Assembly (NCBI GenBank): GCA_016707285.1
Contig: JADJIA010000007.1
Coordinates: 141,419-205,418, forward strand
From: Ignavibacteriales bacterium
Lineage (GTDB): Bacteria > Bacteroidota > Ignavibacteria > Ignavibacteriales > Ignavibacteriaceae
Direction of reading: 5' to 3'
DNA: 64,000 nt
This document shows positions 36,994 through 46,649 of this stretch, in pieces. The notes under the pieces are model-generated. The model was not told the origin of the DNA. It made no database searches and saw only the letters and a program-made list of their open reading frames with translations. The translations under genes and the position numbers were made by a program. Position 1 is the stretch's first letter; each line of letters starts with the position of its first letter.

Positions 36994-39072
36994 ATGAATT
37001 TTCTTTCACCGGGTCTGTTGTTTGGGCTGTTAGCGGCTTCAATTCCGATATTGATTCATCTTCTAAATTTGCGAAAACTCAAAAAAATCGATTTTTCCAC
37101 CCTCCATTTCCTTAAACTGATTGAAAAACAGAAGGTAAGACGAGTTAAACTCATTCAGTGGTTATTGATGGCGTTACGCGTATTAATAATTGCGATGCTT
37201 GTGCTCGGTTTTTCCCGCCCCGTAATTCAGGATGTCCGTATCCCGGGATTTACTTCCGCGTCAAAAACATCGGCAGTAATTGTTATAGATGACAGTTTTA
37301 GTATGGAAGTGGTCGATGGTCGGGGTTCATATTTTAATCAAGTGAAAAACGGGGTAAATATGATCCTTACCGGACTCAAAGAAGGGGACGATGTTTCAAT
37401 TCTTTTCACTTCTGAAAGTTACCCTGAGCTCGCCACCCCATCGGGGGATTTTTTGAATCTCAAAAAAATTATCTCTCAAGTTGAACCCGGATTTAAAACA
37501 GGCATGCTTAACAGTGCAATCATAAAAGCTGCTTCAATTATCGGTGAATCAGAGAATCTGAACAAAGAGCTTTATATTTTTTCAGATTTTCAAAAAAGTA
37601 CTCTTGGGAATGAAAAGGAATTCACTGATGTGTCAGCTCTTTTAGATTCGAGAGTAAAAACCCGTCTTTTTAATTTTAATTCAAAGGAAGTTGTTAACTC
37701 CGCTGTCACGGGAGTAAAAGTAAACAATCAGGTTTTTGAACCGGGAAAAGATATCTCGGTTACTGCCACCATCAGAAATTTTTCCGAGGATGATGTAAAC
37801 AACGGGTTGGTATCCCTTTTTGTAAACGGAGAGAGGGGAGCACAAAAAAGTTACAACCTTGCTGCTGGGAAAATTACGGATGTAACACTTTCTGCAAGAG
37901 TTGAGAAACCTGGATTTTCGGAGATCAGAGTTGAGATCGATGAAGATGATCTCAAAGCTGACAATTCAAGATTCGCTTCCATTTACCTTCCTTATGAATT
38001 TAAGGTGGTTTTATTGGGCAAGGCATCAGATTTAAAGTTTATTAATGCAGCTATTGAAGCCGGTTCTTTCGCAGGAAATATGCAGATAATCAGGAAAGAA
38101 ATTTCGCAGACAGGATCACTTGATTTTAATGAAGTAAATCTGGTTATTGTTTCGGGTGCCGGTGGTGGCGATTTAAGTAAATTAAAAAATTATGTGAAAC
38201 AGGGCGGTGGGATTATGCTTTTCCCGGGTGAAAACACAACACTCGCGGAGTTTTCCACTCTCCTCTCATCCTTTGGTGTGGTAGCTCCGGCTGAGCTGAA
38301 AAAGGATGCAAAAGCATTACCGGGGAAATTTACATCGATCAGGTTTGAACATCCTTTGCTAAGGGAGATATTCCAAACACAGTATGGCAACTCGGTGGAA
38401 TCTCCGGAACTTTTTACATATTTCAGGATTCCTTCGGGTAGTGGAACTGACATAATCTCTCTCTCAGATGGCGGTTCATTTTTGAAAGAAACCCGTTTTG
38501 GAAAAGGAAAGGTGGTTACTTCTGCCGCGGCTGCTGTGATTCCTTCCGGAAATTTCCCTGTTATCCCGATTTTTGCACCCCTCATTTACAGGTCGCTCTT
38601 TTATCTTGCATCACAAGAACCGGCAGGGGAGGAATCCTTAATCGGTGAACAAATTTTGATTCCGGGTAAAAAGACAGGTGGTGGAAGTATTGAGCTTGCT
38701 GCACCGGGAGAAACCGGATATGTGCTTCAGACCTCAGCGAACAATGGAGGTGTTGTCTTCGACAAAACTGTGAGACCGGGAGTTTACAAATTTACGAGGG
38801 ACGGGAAAGAGATCGATTATATACCCGTGAACCTTGATACAGTAGAGTCAAATTCTAAACAATTGTCTGTAAGTGAAATTGAAAACTATTTTCAAACAAT
38901 CAAAATAAAAAACGATCCTGAGTTTTTTGATCCTGCCGGAAATTTTGTTCAGAAGATCAGTGAGTCAAGAGTAGGTTCGGAATTATGGAAGTTGTTTATT
39001 ATTATCGCATTGGGTTTAATTGCAGTAGAAATGTACATAACATGGATAAAGAAGCGAGACCGGGCAAAATGA
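36994..39072 (+). CDS. BatA-type membrane protein with von Willebrand A domain
   Basis: A 692-residue protein with the BatA/aerotolerance-regulator N-terminus: MNFLSPGLLFGLLAASIPIL is a membrane helix, then LLNLRKLKKIDFSTLHFLK and a second helix near residue 55-75. A vWA domain follows with the MIDAS-like DDSFSM (about residue 99). A long beta-rich region and one C-terminal helix (LWKLFIIIALGLIAVEMYIT) complete it. Relatives are common in Bacteroidetes, sometimes with the Bat/MoxR cluster, but none of those partners is adjacent here. The role is unknown. No obvious operon partner; the TonB receptor starts 185 bases later. Confidence 0.85.
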   Translation: MNFLSPGLLFGLLAASIPILIHLLNLRKLKKIDFSTLHFLKLIEKQKVRRVKLIQWLLMALRVLIIAMLVLGFSRPVIQDVRIPGFTSASKTSAVIVIDDSFSMEVVDGRGSYFNQVKNGVNMILTGLKEGDDVSILFTSESYPELATPSGDFLNLKKIISQVEPGFKTGMLNSAIIKAASIIGESENLNKELYIFSDFQKSTLGNEKEFTDVSALLDSRVKTRLFNFNSKEVVNSAVTGVKVNNQVFEPGKDISVTATIRNFSEDDVNNGLVSLFVNGERGAQKSYNLAAGKITDVTLSARVEKPGFSEIRVEIDEDDLKADNSRFASIYLPYEFKVVLLGKASDLKFINAAIEAGSFAGNMQIIRKEISQTGSLDFNEVNLVIVSGAGGGDLSKLKNYVKQGGGIMLFPGENTTLAEFSTLLSSFGVVAPAELKKDAKALPGKFTSIRFEHPLLREIFQTQYGNSVESPELFTYFRIPSGSGTDIISLSDGGSFLKETRFGKGKVVTSAAAAVIPSGNFPVIPIFAPLIYRSLFYLASQEPAGEESLIGEQILIPGKKTGGGSIELAAPGETGYVLQTSANNGGVVFDKTVRPGVYKFTRDGKEIDYIPVNLDTVESNSKQLSVSEIENYFQTIKIKNDPEFFDPAGNFVQKISESRVGSELWKLFIIIALGLIAVEMYITWIKKRDRAK

Positions 39073-39088
39073 CATTTGATCGGTCGTG

Positions 39089-39116
39089 TTTACTTTTTGT
39101 CTAAATAATGTATAAT
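39089..39116 (+). promoter_or_regulatory. Possible promoter of the TonB-receptor/T9SS operon
   Basis: TTTACT at 39089-39094 and TATAAT at 39111-39116 are 16 bases apart, a sigma-70-like pair in the only sizeable gap before the receptor gene (start 39258). The implied leader is about 135 bases. The gap is AT-rich, so a chance match is possible. Confidence 0.33.
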
Positions 39117-39257
39117 ATATAATTGGACAACCATTAAAATAAGATGTAAACCAATGAAAATATGTTTTGATTTTTTGCTAAAAATGGAATATTTTTATGA
39201 TGCGAAATTTTAGGTAATGATTTATTAACAAACGAAGAGAGATAATCGGAGGCCTTA

Positions 39258-42035
39258 ATGAGGATAAAACTGTTACTGTGTGCCTTATTTGTTTCCTTTA
39301 TGCTTCTGTCCCCACAGGTTTTAGGCCAGGCCGGTAAGATTTCCGGACGGGTTTTAGACTCACAGACGAAGGAGCCACTTCCATTTGCTAATGTGGTTAT
39401 AATGGGTACCAATCTTGGTGCCGCCACAAATTTGGATGGCGAATATATTATTATAAATGTTCCCCCGGGAACATACAAGATCCGTGCTTCAATGACCGGA
39501 TACAACAATTATACTGTAGAGAATATCTCAGTGGCTACGGGTCTGACGACCTCTCTCGATTTTGCGATTGTGCCTGCTTCGTTTCAGACGGAAGAGGTTG
39601 TCGTAATTGCTGAGAAGCCTCTTATTAATAAAGATATTACTGCATCCACCTCCGTTATCGGCGATGAACTGATTTCTGAACTTCCGGTCACCGACATTTC
39701 TGATGTACTTCAGTTACAGGCAGGTATTGTGGTTGGTGGTGGTGGTGAACTTCACATGCGTGGAGGCAGGGGTGGTCAGGTTGTTTACCAGGTGGATGGT
39801 GTGCCTGTTACCGATGCATACGACAACAGTAATGTTGTTGATGTTGGTACCAATTCAGTTAAAGAGCTTCAGGTTATCTCCGGTGCTTTTAATGCTGAAT
39901 ATGGTCAGGCAATGTCGGGTATCGTTAACATCGTTACAAAAGATGGTAACAACGACTACACAGGATCAATCTCTTTTTATGGTGGTGATTATCTCTCTAC
40001 CAATAAAGATGTATTCTGGAATATCGACAAAATTAACCCGATAGCAGTTCGTAATATTGATGGTAGCATTAGTGGAGCGATCCTCAGAGACAAACTCTTC
40101 TTTTTTGCAAACGGAAGGTACTACTATAATGAAGGATACTTTTACGGGAAAAGGACTTTCTTAACTTCCGATATTTCAAGAGAGAACAGTGCAAATGCCA
40201 ACTACAATCTTGTTGATGGCACAGATTCTCTGTTAACTCCGCTTGCAGGACCAAGAGGTGACGGTGCAATGGTTCCGACCAATGAAAACACCCGTTATTT
40301 TGCACAAGGCAAGTTGACTTACAGAATGTTTAGCGGGTTTACCGTCAGGTTCAGTTATCTGTTTGACAAACAGGATTATTTTGACGGTGCACCCAGGTTG
40401 ACACCAGACAATAAACTGCAACGGTTCAGACAAGGTATCAGCAATACTTTCAGTATTAACCATGCACTTTCAAACTCCTCGTTTTATACATTAAACCTCT
40501 CCTATTTCTTCAAAGATTACAGACACTACTTATACGAAGACATCTACACAGGAAACGCTGCCAGACCAACACTTTATGTTGATAACAGACTGAAACAGAA
40601 TCCTCCTTACAGCTTCGATATTGGTGGTACTGACAACAACAGATTTGTAAGAAACACAGGAACCTACTCGATCAAGTTGGATTGGGAAACTCAGTTTAAT
40701 CAGCAGATCAGCATCAAGTTTGGTGCGGATGTAAAACAACACAACATCTATTTTGAGAACATTAATCTTGTTCCGATGACCGTAAACGGTGTTGATGTGA
40801 AACCGTACAATGTTATTACTCCTCCCGAGTCTTCAACCGATCACGATACATACACAAGAAAACCTCAAGAATTTTCCGGTTATGTTCAATCGAAGTTTGA
40901 AGCTTTTAACCTGATCTTCAATGCAGGATTCAGAGTTGATGTTTTTAATCCTGATGGCAGAATTCTTTCAGACCCGACAGATCCTGACATAAGGAAACCT
41001 GTTAAGCCTGCAAACAGAGCAAAGACATACGAAGAAAGATTAACCTACTGGTATAAAGATGCTTCGTGGAAAACACAGATCAGCCCAAGACTTGGAATTG
41101 CATTCCCTATTACGGCAAGAGGAGTTATCCACTTTTCATACGGTCATTTCTTCCAGCTCCCAAGTTATGAATTACTTTACAGTAATCCTGATTTTGAAGT
41201 TCTTGACGGTTCAGGAAATGTGGCTCTTTTTGGAAATGCCGATTTGCAACCACAGAAAACTGTTAAAGGAGAGATTGGTCTCCAGCAGCAGTTGTCTGAT
41301 GACATGGCGATCGACATTACAATGTTTTTTGAAGATTTTAGAGACCTTACCGGTACACAAACCGATCAGATTTCAATTTTCGGAACACAGTCAACTTACA
41401 GTCAGTATGCCAACTCCGATTTTGGATTCTCAAAAGGATTCATCATTAAATTTGAAAAAAGATTTGGCGGCGGACTTTCCGTTAACATGGATTATACATA
41501 CTCTGTAACCAAAGGTAACTCATCAAATCCTGCGGATGCAAGAAATGCCATCCTTGGCGGTGCAGCACCTGAAACTTACATTGCTCCACTCGATTGGGAT
41601 CAATCACATACCTTCAACCTGGCTGTAAGTTATGCAGTTCCAAGTGATTTTGGTATTTCATTGATTGCCAACTATTTCACCGGTCAGCCTTACACTCCTG
41701 CTGTTAATAAAAACACCAGAGTTACACAAAACGCTTTCCCAAGAAACAGCGATTACAAGAACGATATCTTTAATGTCGATCTGAGAGCATACAAAGAATT
41801 CGAAATTTTCGATCAGAAGATTACCGCATTCTTGAGAGTATTTAACCTGTTGGATCTTGATAATCCCCGCGGATTATACTCGGATACAGGCGATCCCTAC
41901 TTTACATTCGGGCTGCTTGAAGCCAGAAAAGTTAACCCCAGATTGTATTACAATACACTGGAAGAACTGTACTTAAATCCGGGCTTCTTCTCCGAACCAA
42001 GAAGAGTTGAACTCGGTTTATCGTATAACTTTTAA
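39258..42035 (+). CDS. TonB-dependent receptor with carboxypeptidase-like N-terminal domain
   Basis: A 925-residue outer-membrane receptor. Signal peptide (MRIKLLLCALFVSFMLLSPQ), CarboxypepD_reg-like domain (about 28-115; GRVLDSQTKEPLPFANVVIM), plug domain (about 120-235; LPVTDISDVLQLQAGIVVGG, VNIVTKDGNNDYTGSI), then a barrel ending in VELGLSYNF with the terminal Phe expected of an outer-membrane protein. It lacks the paired SusD-type gene. Its stop overlaps the start of the giant secreted protein (TAATG), and a PorV-like gene follows, which points to a surface complex rather than simple uptake. Ligand unknown. Confidence 0.9.
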   Translation: MRIKLLLCALFVSFMLLSPQVLGQAGKISGRVLDSQTKEPLPFANVVIMGTNLGAATNLDGEYIIINVPPGTYKIRASMTGYNNYTVENISVATGLTTSLDFAIVPASFQTEEVVVIAEKPLINKDITASTSVIGDELISELPVTDISDVLQLQAGIVVGGGGELHMRGGRGGQVVYQVDGVPVTDAYDNSNVVDVGTNSVKELQVISGAFNAEYGQAMSGIVNIVTKDGNNDYTGSISFYGGDYLSTNKDVFWNIDKINPIAVRNIDGSISGAILRDKLFFFANGRYYYNEGYFYGKRTFLTSDISRENSANANYNLVDGTDSLLTPLAGPRGDGAMVPTNENTRYFAQGKLTYRMFSGFTVRFSYLFDKQDYFDGAPRLTPDNKLQRFRQGISNTFSINHALSNSSFYTLNLSYFFKDYRHYLYEDIYTGNAARPTLYVDNRLKQNPPYSFDIGGTDNNRFVRNTGTYSIKLDWETQFNQQISIKFGADVKQHNIYFENINLVPMTVNGVDVKPYNVITPPESSTDHDTYTRKPQEFSGYVQSKFEAFNLIFNAGFRVDVFNPDGRILSDPTDPDIRKPVKPANRAKTYEERLTYWYKDASWKTQISPRLGIAFPITARGVIHFSYGHFFQLPSYELLYSNPDFEVLDGSGNVALFGNADLQPQKTVKGEIGLQQQLSDDMAIDITMFFEDFRDLTGTQTDQISIFGTQSTYSQYANSDFGFSKGFIIKFEKRFGGGLSVNMDYTYSVTKGNSSNPADARNAILGGAAPETYIAPLDWDQSHTFNLAVSYAVPSDFGISLIANYFTGQPYTPAVNKNTRVTQNAFPRNSDYKNDIFNVDLRAYKEFEIFDQKITAFLRVFNLLDLDNPRGLYSDTGDPYFTFGLLEARKVNPRLYYNTLEELYLNPGFFSEPRRVELGLSYNF

Positions 42036-45000
42036 TGCAGGTTGAGTCTATGAATAAATTTATGATATATATCTCGTTATTGCTTCTTATCGTTTTTGCC
42101 AACGAAGCATTAGCTCAACGCGGCGACCCGAACCTGAGAAGGATCGGATATCATACGGGAAACCGTATCGGTATCTCTTACTACAATGATGGACAAATAT
42201 CCGGTTTTAACCAGGGTGTTGATATCAGAGGTGAGTGGCCGCTTGGATCCGGCGAAAACTATATTGGAGATTGTATCCCCCTCATTGGTGTTGAATTCAC
42301 CAATTTTCTGGGGGAGATTAAACATTCGGTTTGTATCTCAAGAGGTCCTCGTGCAGGGCAATTTGATGAAAGACACCCTTTGTTTAACTACTTTTGGGGT
42401 TGGAACCCGTTACCGGGATTTTTGAACCCTGCTTCAGAATCAGTTGCAATGTCACATTTGCCTGATTCATGGCCCATCGGTGGATGGAAAGATCAGCCAA
42501 CATGGGTTGATCCAATCACCGGAAAAACCCAGTGGAATGGCTACTTTGGTCGTGGAATTATCCAGGCTGATCAGGAAAGTTACTATTGGGCGGATGACAA
42601 CCAGGACGACGAATTTAATGGTAACTTTAATCCCGATTCGCGAGACACTTCCAGAAAAGGAATGGGTCTTACGATGGGTGTTAGAGGTTTCCAGTGGTCA
42701 AGTTTCCTCGCTGCCAACAGTATCTTCTGGCTTTATGACATAAAGAACGAAGGAACAACCATCTTTAGAAAAGCCGATTTTGGTACCGTGGTTGGTACTC
42801 TCGCCGGTGGAGATGGTGACAGCCAGGATGATCTTGGATCATTTGATGTTAACAACTCAATCACTTATTCATGGGATAGTGATGGTTCGGGTAATAAAGG
42901 TCAAAAAGTTGGTTATGTAGGATACGCATTCCTTGAGTCACCGGGTAACCCTTATGACGGTATCGATAATGATGACGACAGTGGCGATCCAAATGCTCCA
43001 AAATTCATTCAGACCTCGTTTGATTCCGTGACTTATCTTCCCGGCTCAGTGATGGTTTTGATTGATGCAAACACCTATGCAAGAACTCAATATACAGTTA
43101 CCGCAGGTGACAACACTATAACAAGTCTTGGTAAAACCACTACTTTCACACCGGGCGTTACATATTTCAGAGAAGGGCACATCAAAGAGATCATCAATGG
43201 TGTGGCAATCCCTGATTCATCATCAAATGATGGTATGGATAACGATTTTGACGGTATTATCGATGAAAACCAGGCGATTCATTTTGAAACCAGAAAACTT
43301 AAAAACCTCCCCGGTCTTAAATACAAAGACTACAAAACAGGCCTCGCAATTAATGCACCATTGATCGACGAAAGAAGAGATAATGATGCAGGTGTGATGA
43401 CTTCTTCTTTTATAAAGATGGGTGATGGAAGTGTAGTTTTAATGAGTCACTGGTCAGGTGATGAAAATGCCAACTGGGTGGCAACCGACATTGCAACCGG
43501 TGATATCAGAGATGATGTTGGTGCTGATGGTATAGGCCCCCTTGATGAAGGTTATCTTGGCCCTGACGCTGATGGAACCGAAGGTAATGGAAGACCTGAT
43601 CAGGGTGAACCAAACTTCGGAAGAGTTGATCCTGATGAATCAGATCAGATTGGTCTTACAGCGTTCAACTTTTTTGAGCAGGCTTCTTCTCCTAACATGA
43701 GTCAGGATGAGATTCTTTGGAACAGAATGTACCCCGGAAGATTTGATGTAATTCCACCAAATCCACAGGATGGTGATTTTATTTACGCTTCGGGATATTT
43801 CCCATTGGCTCCAAATATTACAGAGAGATTTTCAGTTTCTCTCCTTTTTGGGCAGGATTATGCGGATGTGGTTCGTCAGAAAAATGTAGTTCAGCAGATT
43901 TATAATGCCGGCTACAAATTCCCACAGCCACCAAGAAAACCAAAGATTAACATCACACAAGACGATGGTAAGGTTATTCTTTACTGGGATCCAAGACCTG
44001 TTGAAAACTCGATCGATTTTATTTCAAAATCAAAAGATTTTGAAGGTTATAAAATCTATCGTGCAAGTGATGCAGGATTTATAGATGCAAGAACCATCAC
44101 CAATGCCTATGGTGTTTTATTCTTCAACAAACCGTTGAGGCAATTCGACATAAAGGGAAACGGTGTTAAAGGCTTCTTTTATCCAAAGCCTGAACTGCTT
44201 GAGCAGCTTGGTGGTATCACTTATTATCTTGGTGATGATACAACAGGATTGACAAACAGATTTATCGATTCCTCTGCCGTTAAAGGGCAGACCTATTATT
44301 ATGCTGTTGCAGCTTATGATAAAGGCGATGCGGCGAGCAACATCTTCCCGAGTGAAAACTCGACCTTTATTTTCCGTTCTAACACTGGCGAGGTTATAAC
44401 CGATGACAACACCGGATATATTACTCCCGGTGCAAGACCAATCGGTTATGTTGATGCAAGTCTTGAATCACTGACTGCTGAAACCACCCCGAGAGGAACC
44501 GGAAAAGTAATGGTTGAAGTTGTTGATCAATCGGCAATAAATCCTAAATATACTTATCGTGTGATTTTTGCTGATACTTCACTGCAGAGATACACTGAAT
44601 CATGGTCACTTGTGAATGTTACAACAGGTGATACTGTTATTAAACAGGCAACAACATTTGGTGGATCAACACCTATTGTTAATGGATTCAGACTTCAGAT
44701 CGCAAACGATGAAGCGATAAAACTCGATACCAACAAATCAGGCTGGTACTTCAACGCTCAGGATACAATTCCTGCAGCAGGTGGTGCCGGTTCAGCTCAG
44801 TTCCCCGGTTTCACTTTCACTACATTTCTTGTAGGAACAAACACCGGAACTGTTTGGGCTGATGATTATTATGTTGAGTTTAGTCCGGACACAACATTTG
44901 GATTATCAATTGCAGATACTCTGAGGCCGCCGACATCTTCAAACAGATTCCCGGCAAAAAATACCAACTTTAAAATTAAACGAACCGTGGACGGCGCAGA

Positions 45001-45562
45001 AGTGCCATTCGTTTATTATAAAACCGGTCAACAGAGTACCGTTCACAATATCTATTTCAAAGAAAATATCAACGGTACAGTTTATCGTACATGGAGACTT
45101 AATATCTTCATGGATGCAGTGAATGCTCCTCTGCCCACCTCAGGTGTGCTGAAAACATTTACGAAAAAGCCATTCTCAAGCTCTGATTCTTACCGGTTTA
45201 ACATGAAATCGAGTTCGATCAACAGCGCCGCTGCTGCTAATGAATTGGAAAAAATTAAAGTTGTCCCTAATCCTTATGTGGTTACACATCAGAATGAAGC
45301 AAGATTACTAAGTACTCAGACGAGTGGTAGAGGTGAAAGAGAAATCAGATTCACACATATTCCACCCGGATCAAAAATAAATATCTTCACCGTTAAGGGA
45401 GAGCTGATTAAGACCCTTCTTTCAGCCGATCAATATGTTGGAGATGTTTACTGGAACCTGAGAACTGAAGAAAATCTTGATGCAGCATTTGGTATGTATG
45501 TTTACACTGTTGAAATACCAAATGTCGGGACTAAAATCGGCAAGTTTGCCTTAATTAAATAG
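42035..45562 (+). CDS. Giant exported surface protein with T9SS-like C-terminal domain
   Basis: An 1175-residue protein with a signal peptide (MNKFMIYISLLLLIVFANEA, after a possible start at 42050). The centre contains Asp-rich calcium-binding-like loops (NQDDEFNGNFNPDSRD, DNDDDSGDP, DGMDNDFDGIIDEN, DADGTEGNGRPDQGE). A fibronectin-III-like module is near residues 640-780 (KVILYWDPRP, then YYYAVAAYDKGD). The last 100 residues (VVPNPYVV, then GEREIRFTHIPPGSKINIF, GMYVYTVEIPN, ending in KFALIK) have the layout of a T9SS sorting domain. Its start overlaps the receptor stop codon. Function unknown; a cell-surface binding or adhesion role is inference. Confidence 0.85.
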   Translation: MQVESMNKFMIYISLLLLIVFANEALAQRGDPNLRRIGYHTGNRIGISYYNDGQISGFNQGVDIRGEWPLGSGENYIGDCIPLIGVEFTNFLGEIKHSVCISRGPRAGQFDERHPLFNYFWGWNPLPGFLNPASESVAMSHLPDSWPIGGWKDQPTWVDPITGKTQWNGYFGRGIIQADQESYYWADDNQDDEFNGNFNPDSRDTSRKGMGLTMGVRGFQWSSFLAANSIFWLYDIKNEGTTIFRKADFGTVVGTLAGGDGDSQDDLGSFDVNNSITYSWDSDGSGNKGQKVGYVGYAFLESPGNPYDGIDNDDDSGDPNAPKFIQTSFDSVTYLPGSVMVLIDANTYARTQYTVTAGDNTITSLGKTTTFTPGVTYFREGHIKEIINGVAIPDSSSNDGMDNDFDGIIDENQAIHFETRKLKNLPGLKYKDYKTGLAINAPLIDERRDNDAGVMTSSFIKMGDGSVVLMSHWSGDENANWVATDIATGDIRDDVGADGIGPLDEGYLGPDADGTEGNGRPDQGEPNFGRVDPDESDQIGLTAFNFFEQASSPNMSQDEILWNRMYPGRFDVIPPNPQDGDFIYASGYFPLAPNITERFSVSLLFGQDYADVVRQKNVVQQIYNAGYKFPQPPRKPKINITQDDGKVILYWDPRPVENSIDFISKSKDFEGYKIYRASDAGFIDARTITNAYGVLFFNKPLRQFDIKGNGVKGFFYPKPELLEQLGGITYYLGDDTTGLTNRFIDSSAVKGQTYYYAVAAYDKGDAASNIFPSENSTFIFRSNTGEVITDDNTGYITPGARPIGYVDASLESLTAETTPRGTGKVMVEVVDQSAINPKYTYRVIFADTSLQRYTESWSLVNVTTGDTVIKQATTFGGSTPIVNGFRLQIANDEAIKLDTNKSGWYFNAQDTIPAAGGAGSAQFPGFTFTTFLVGTNTGTVWADDYYVEFSPDTTFGLSIADTLRPPTSSNRFPAKNTNFKIKRTVDGAEVPFVYYKTGQQSTVHNIYFKENINGTVYRTWRLNIFMDAVNAPLPTSGVLKTFTKKPFSSSDSYRFNMKSSSINSAAAANELEKIKVVPNPYVVTHQNEARLLSTQTSGRGEREIRFTHIPPGSKINIFTVKGELIKTLLSADQYVGDVYWNLRTEENLDAAFGMYVYTVEIPNVGTKIGKFALIK

Positions 45563-45576
45563 CGGAGATTAAGAGA

Positions 45577-46584
45577 ATGAAAAGACTTTATTTTTTGTTT
45601 ATTCTACTGTCTGCTGCTACTTTAATGTACGGTCAGACTAAGGTCGGCTCAACTGCTGCTCCATTCTTATCAATAGGGATTGGGCCAAGAGCTGTCGGAA
45701 TGGGTGGTGCGTTCACTGCTACAGCAAACGACATCACAGCATTATATTGGAACCCTGCAGGTGTTTCGAGAGTTGGCGGAAGTGCTGCCTACTTCTCACA
45801 CACCAAATGGTTCGCAGATATCAACTTTAATTATGCTGCTGCAATGCTGAGCCTGGGCGACTGGGGAACAGTGGGTGGTAGTGTAACTATTCTTGATTAT
45901 GGCGAAACAGAAGTTACCACAATTAAAGAACCTGATGGTACCGGTGAAACTTATGGTGCAAAAGATCTCTCAATGGGATTACACTATGCGATGAACCTTA
46001 CCGACCGGTTTTCAATAGGTGGTACTGTAAAATATGTTCAGCAATCGATCTGGAACACAAGTGCCTCAACTGTGGCGTTTGATCTTGGTGTGCTTTTCCT
46101 TTCAGAGATCTACGGATTAAGAATAGGTGCAACCATCTCCAACTTCGGTGGTGACATGACAATGGATGGTAAAGATCTCCTGGTGCTCTACGATGTTGAT
46201 CCCGGAATCTTTGGCAACAACGATCAGGTTCTCGCAAAATTGAAAACCGATCCATTTCCGCTTCCACTCACTTTTAAGGTGGGTATAGCTATGGATGTCG
46301 TAAATACGCAGGATCTAAAATTCACTGTTGGACTGGATGCACTTCATCCAAATGACAACTCGGAAAGCCTTAATGTGGGTGGTGAGGTTACTTACAAGAA
46401 CCTTATCTCACTCAGAGGTGGCTACAAATCCCTGTTCCTCGACAACGCGGAAGAGGGACTTACTCTCGGTGTAGGATTGAATTACGATATAGCTCCAAAT
46501 CTTGGCTTATCAGTGGATTATGCATATCAGGATTTTGGTTTGCTTAAGAACACACAATTCTTTTCACTTGGGATTAAATTTTAG
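45577..46584 (+). CDS. PorV/PorQ family outer-membrane protein
   Basis: A 335-residue outer-membrane beta-barrel with a signal peptide ending near Gly20-Gln21. The N-terminal motif GIGPRAVGMGGAFTATANDI followed by ALYWNPAG is the mark of PorV/PorQ-type and related UPF0164 proteins, and the C-terminus NTQFFSLGIKF ends in Phe. PorV is the T9SS protein that escorts cargo through the outer membrane for sortase processing; which branch this one belongs to cannot be decided by eye. It follows the giant T9SS-like cargo gene by 14 bases, suggesting it serves that cargo. Confidence 0.85.
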   Translation: MKRLYFLFILLSAATLMYGQTKVGSTAAPFLSIGIGPRAVGMGGAFTATANDITALYWNPAGVSRVGGSAAYFSHTKWFADINFNYAAAMLSLGDWGTVGGSVTILDYGETEVTTIKEPDGTGETYGAKDLSMGLHYAMNLTDRFSIGGTVKYVQQSIWNTSASTVAFDLGVLFLSEIYGLRIGATISNFGGDMTMDGKDLLVLYDVDPGIFGNNDQVLAKLKTDPFPLPLTFKVGIAMDVVNTQDLKFTVGLDALHPNDNSESLNVGGEVTYKNLISLRGGYKSLFLDNAEEGLTLGVGLNYDIAPNLGLSVDYAYQDFGLLKNTQFFSLGIKF

Positions 46585-46649
46585 CTTATTTTACAACCAT
46601 AAAAAAGAATAATTTGAACACACAAATTCATTTAATGAGGAGAAACGCG

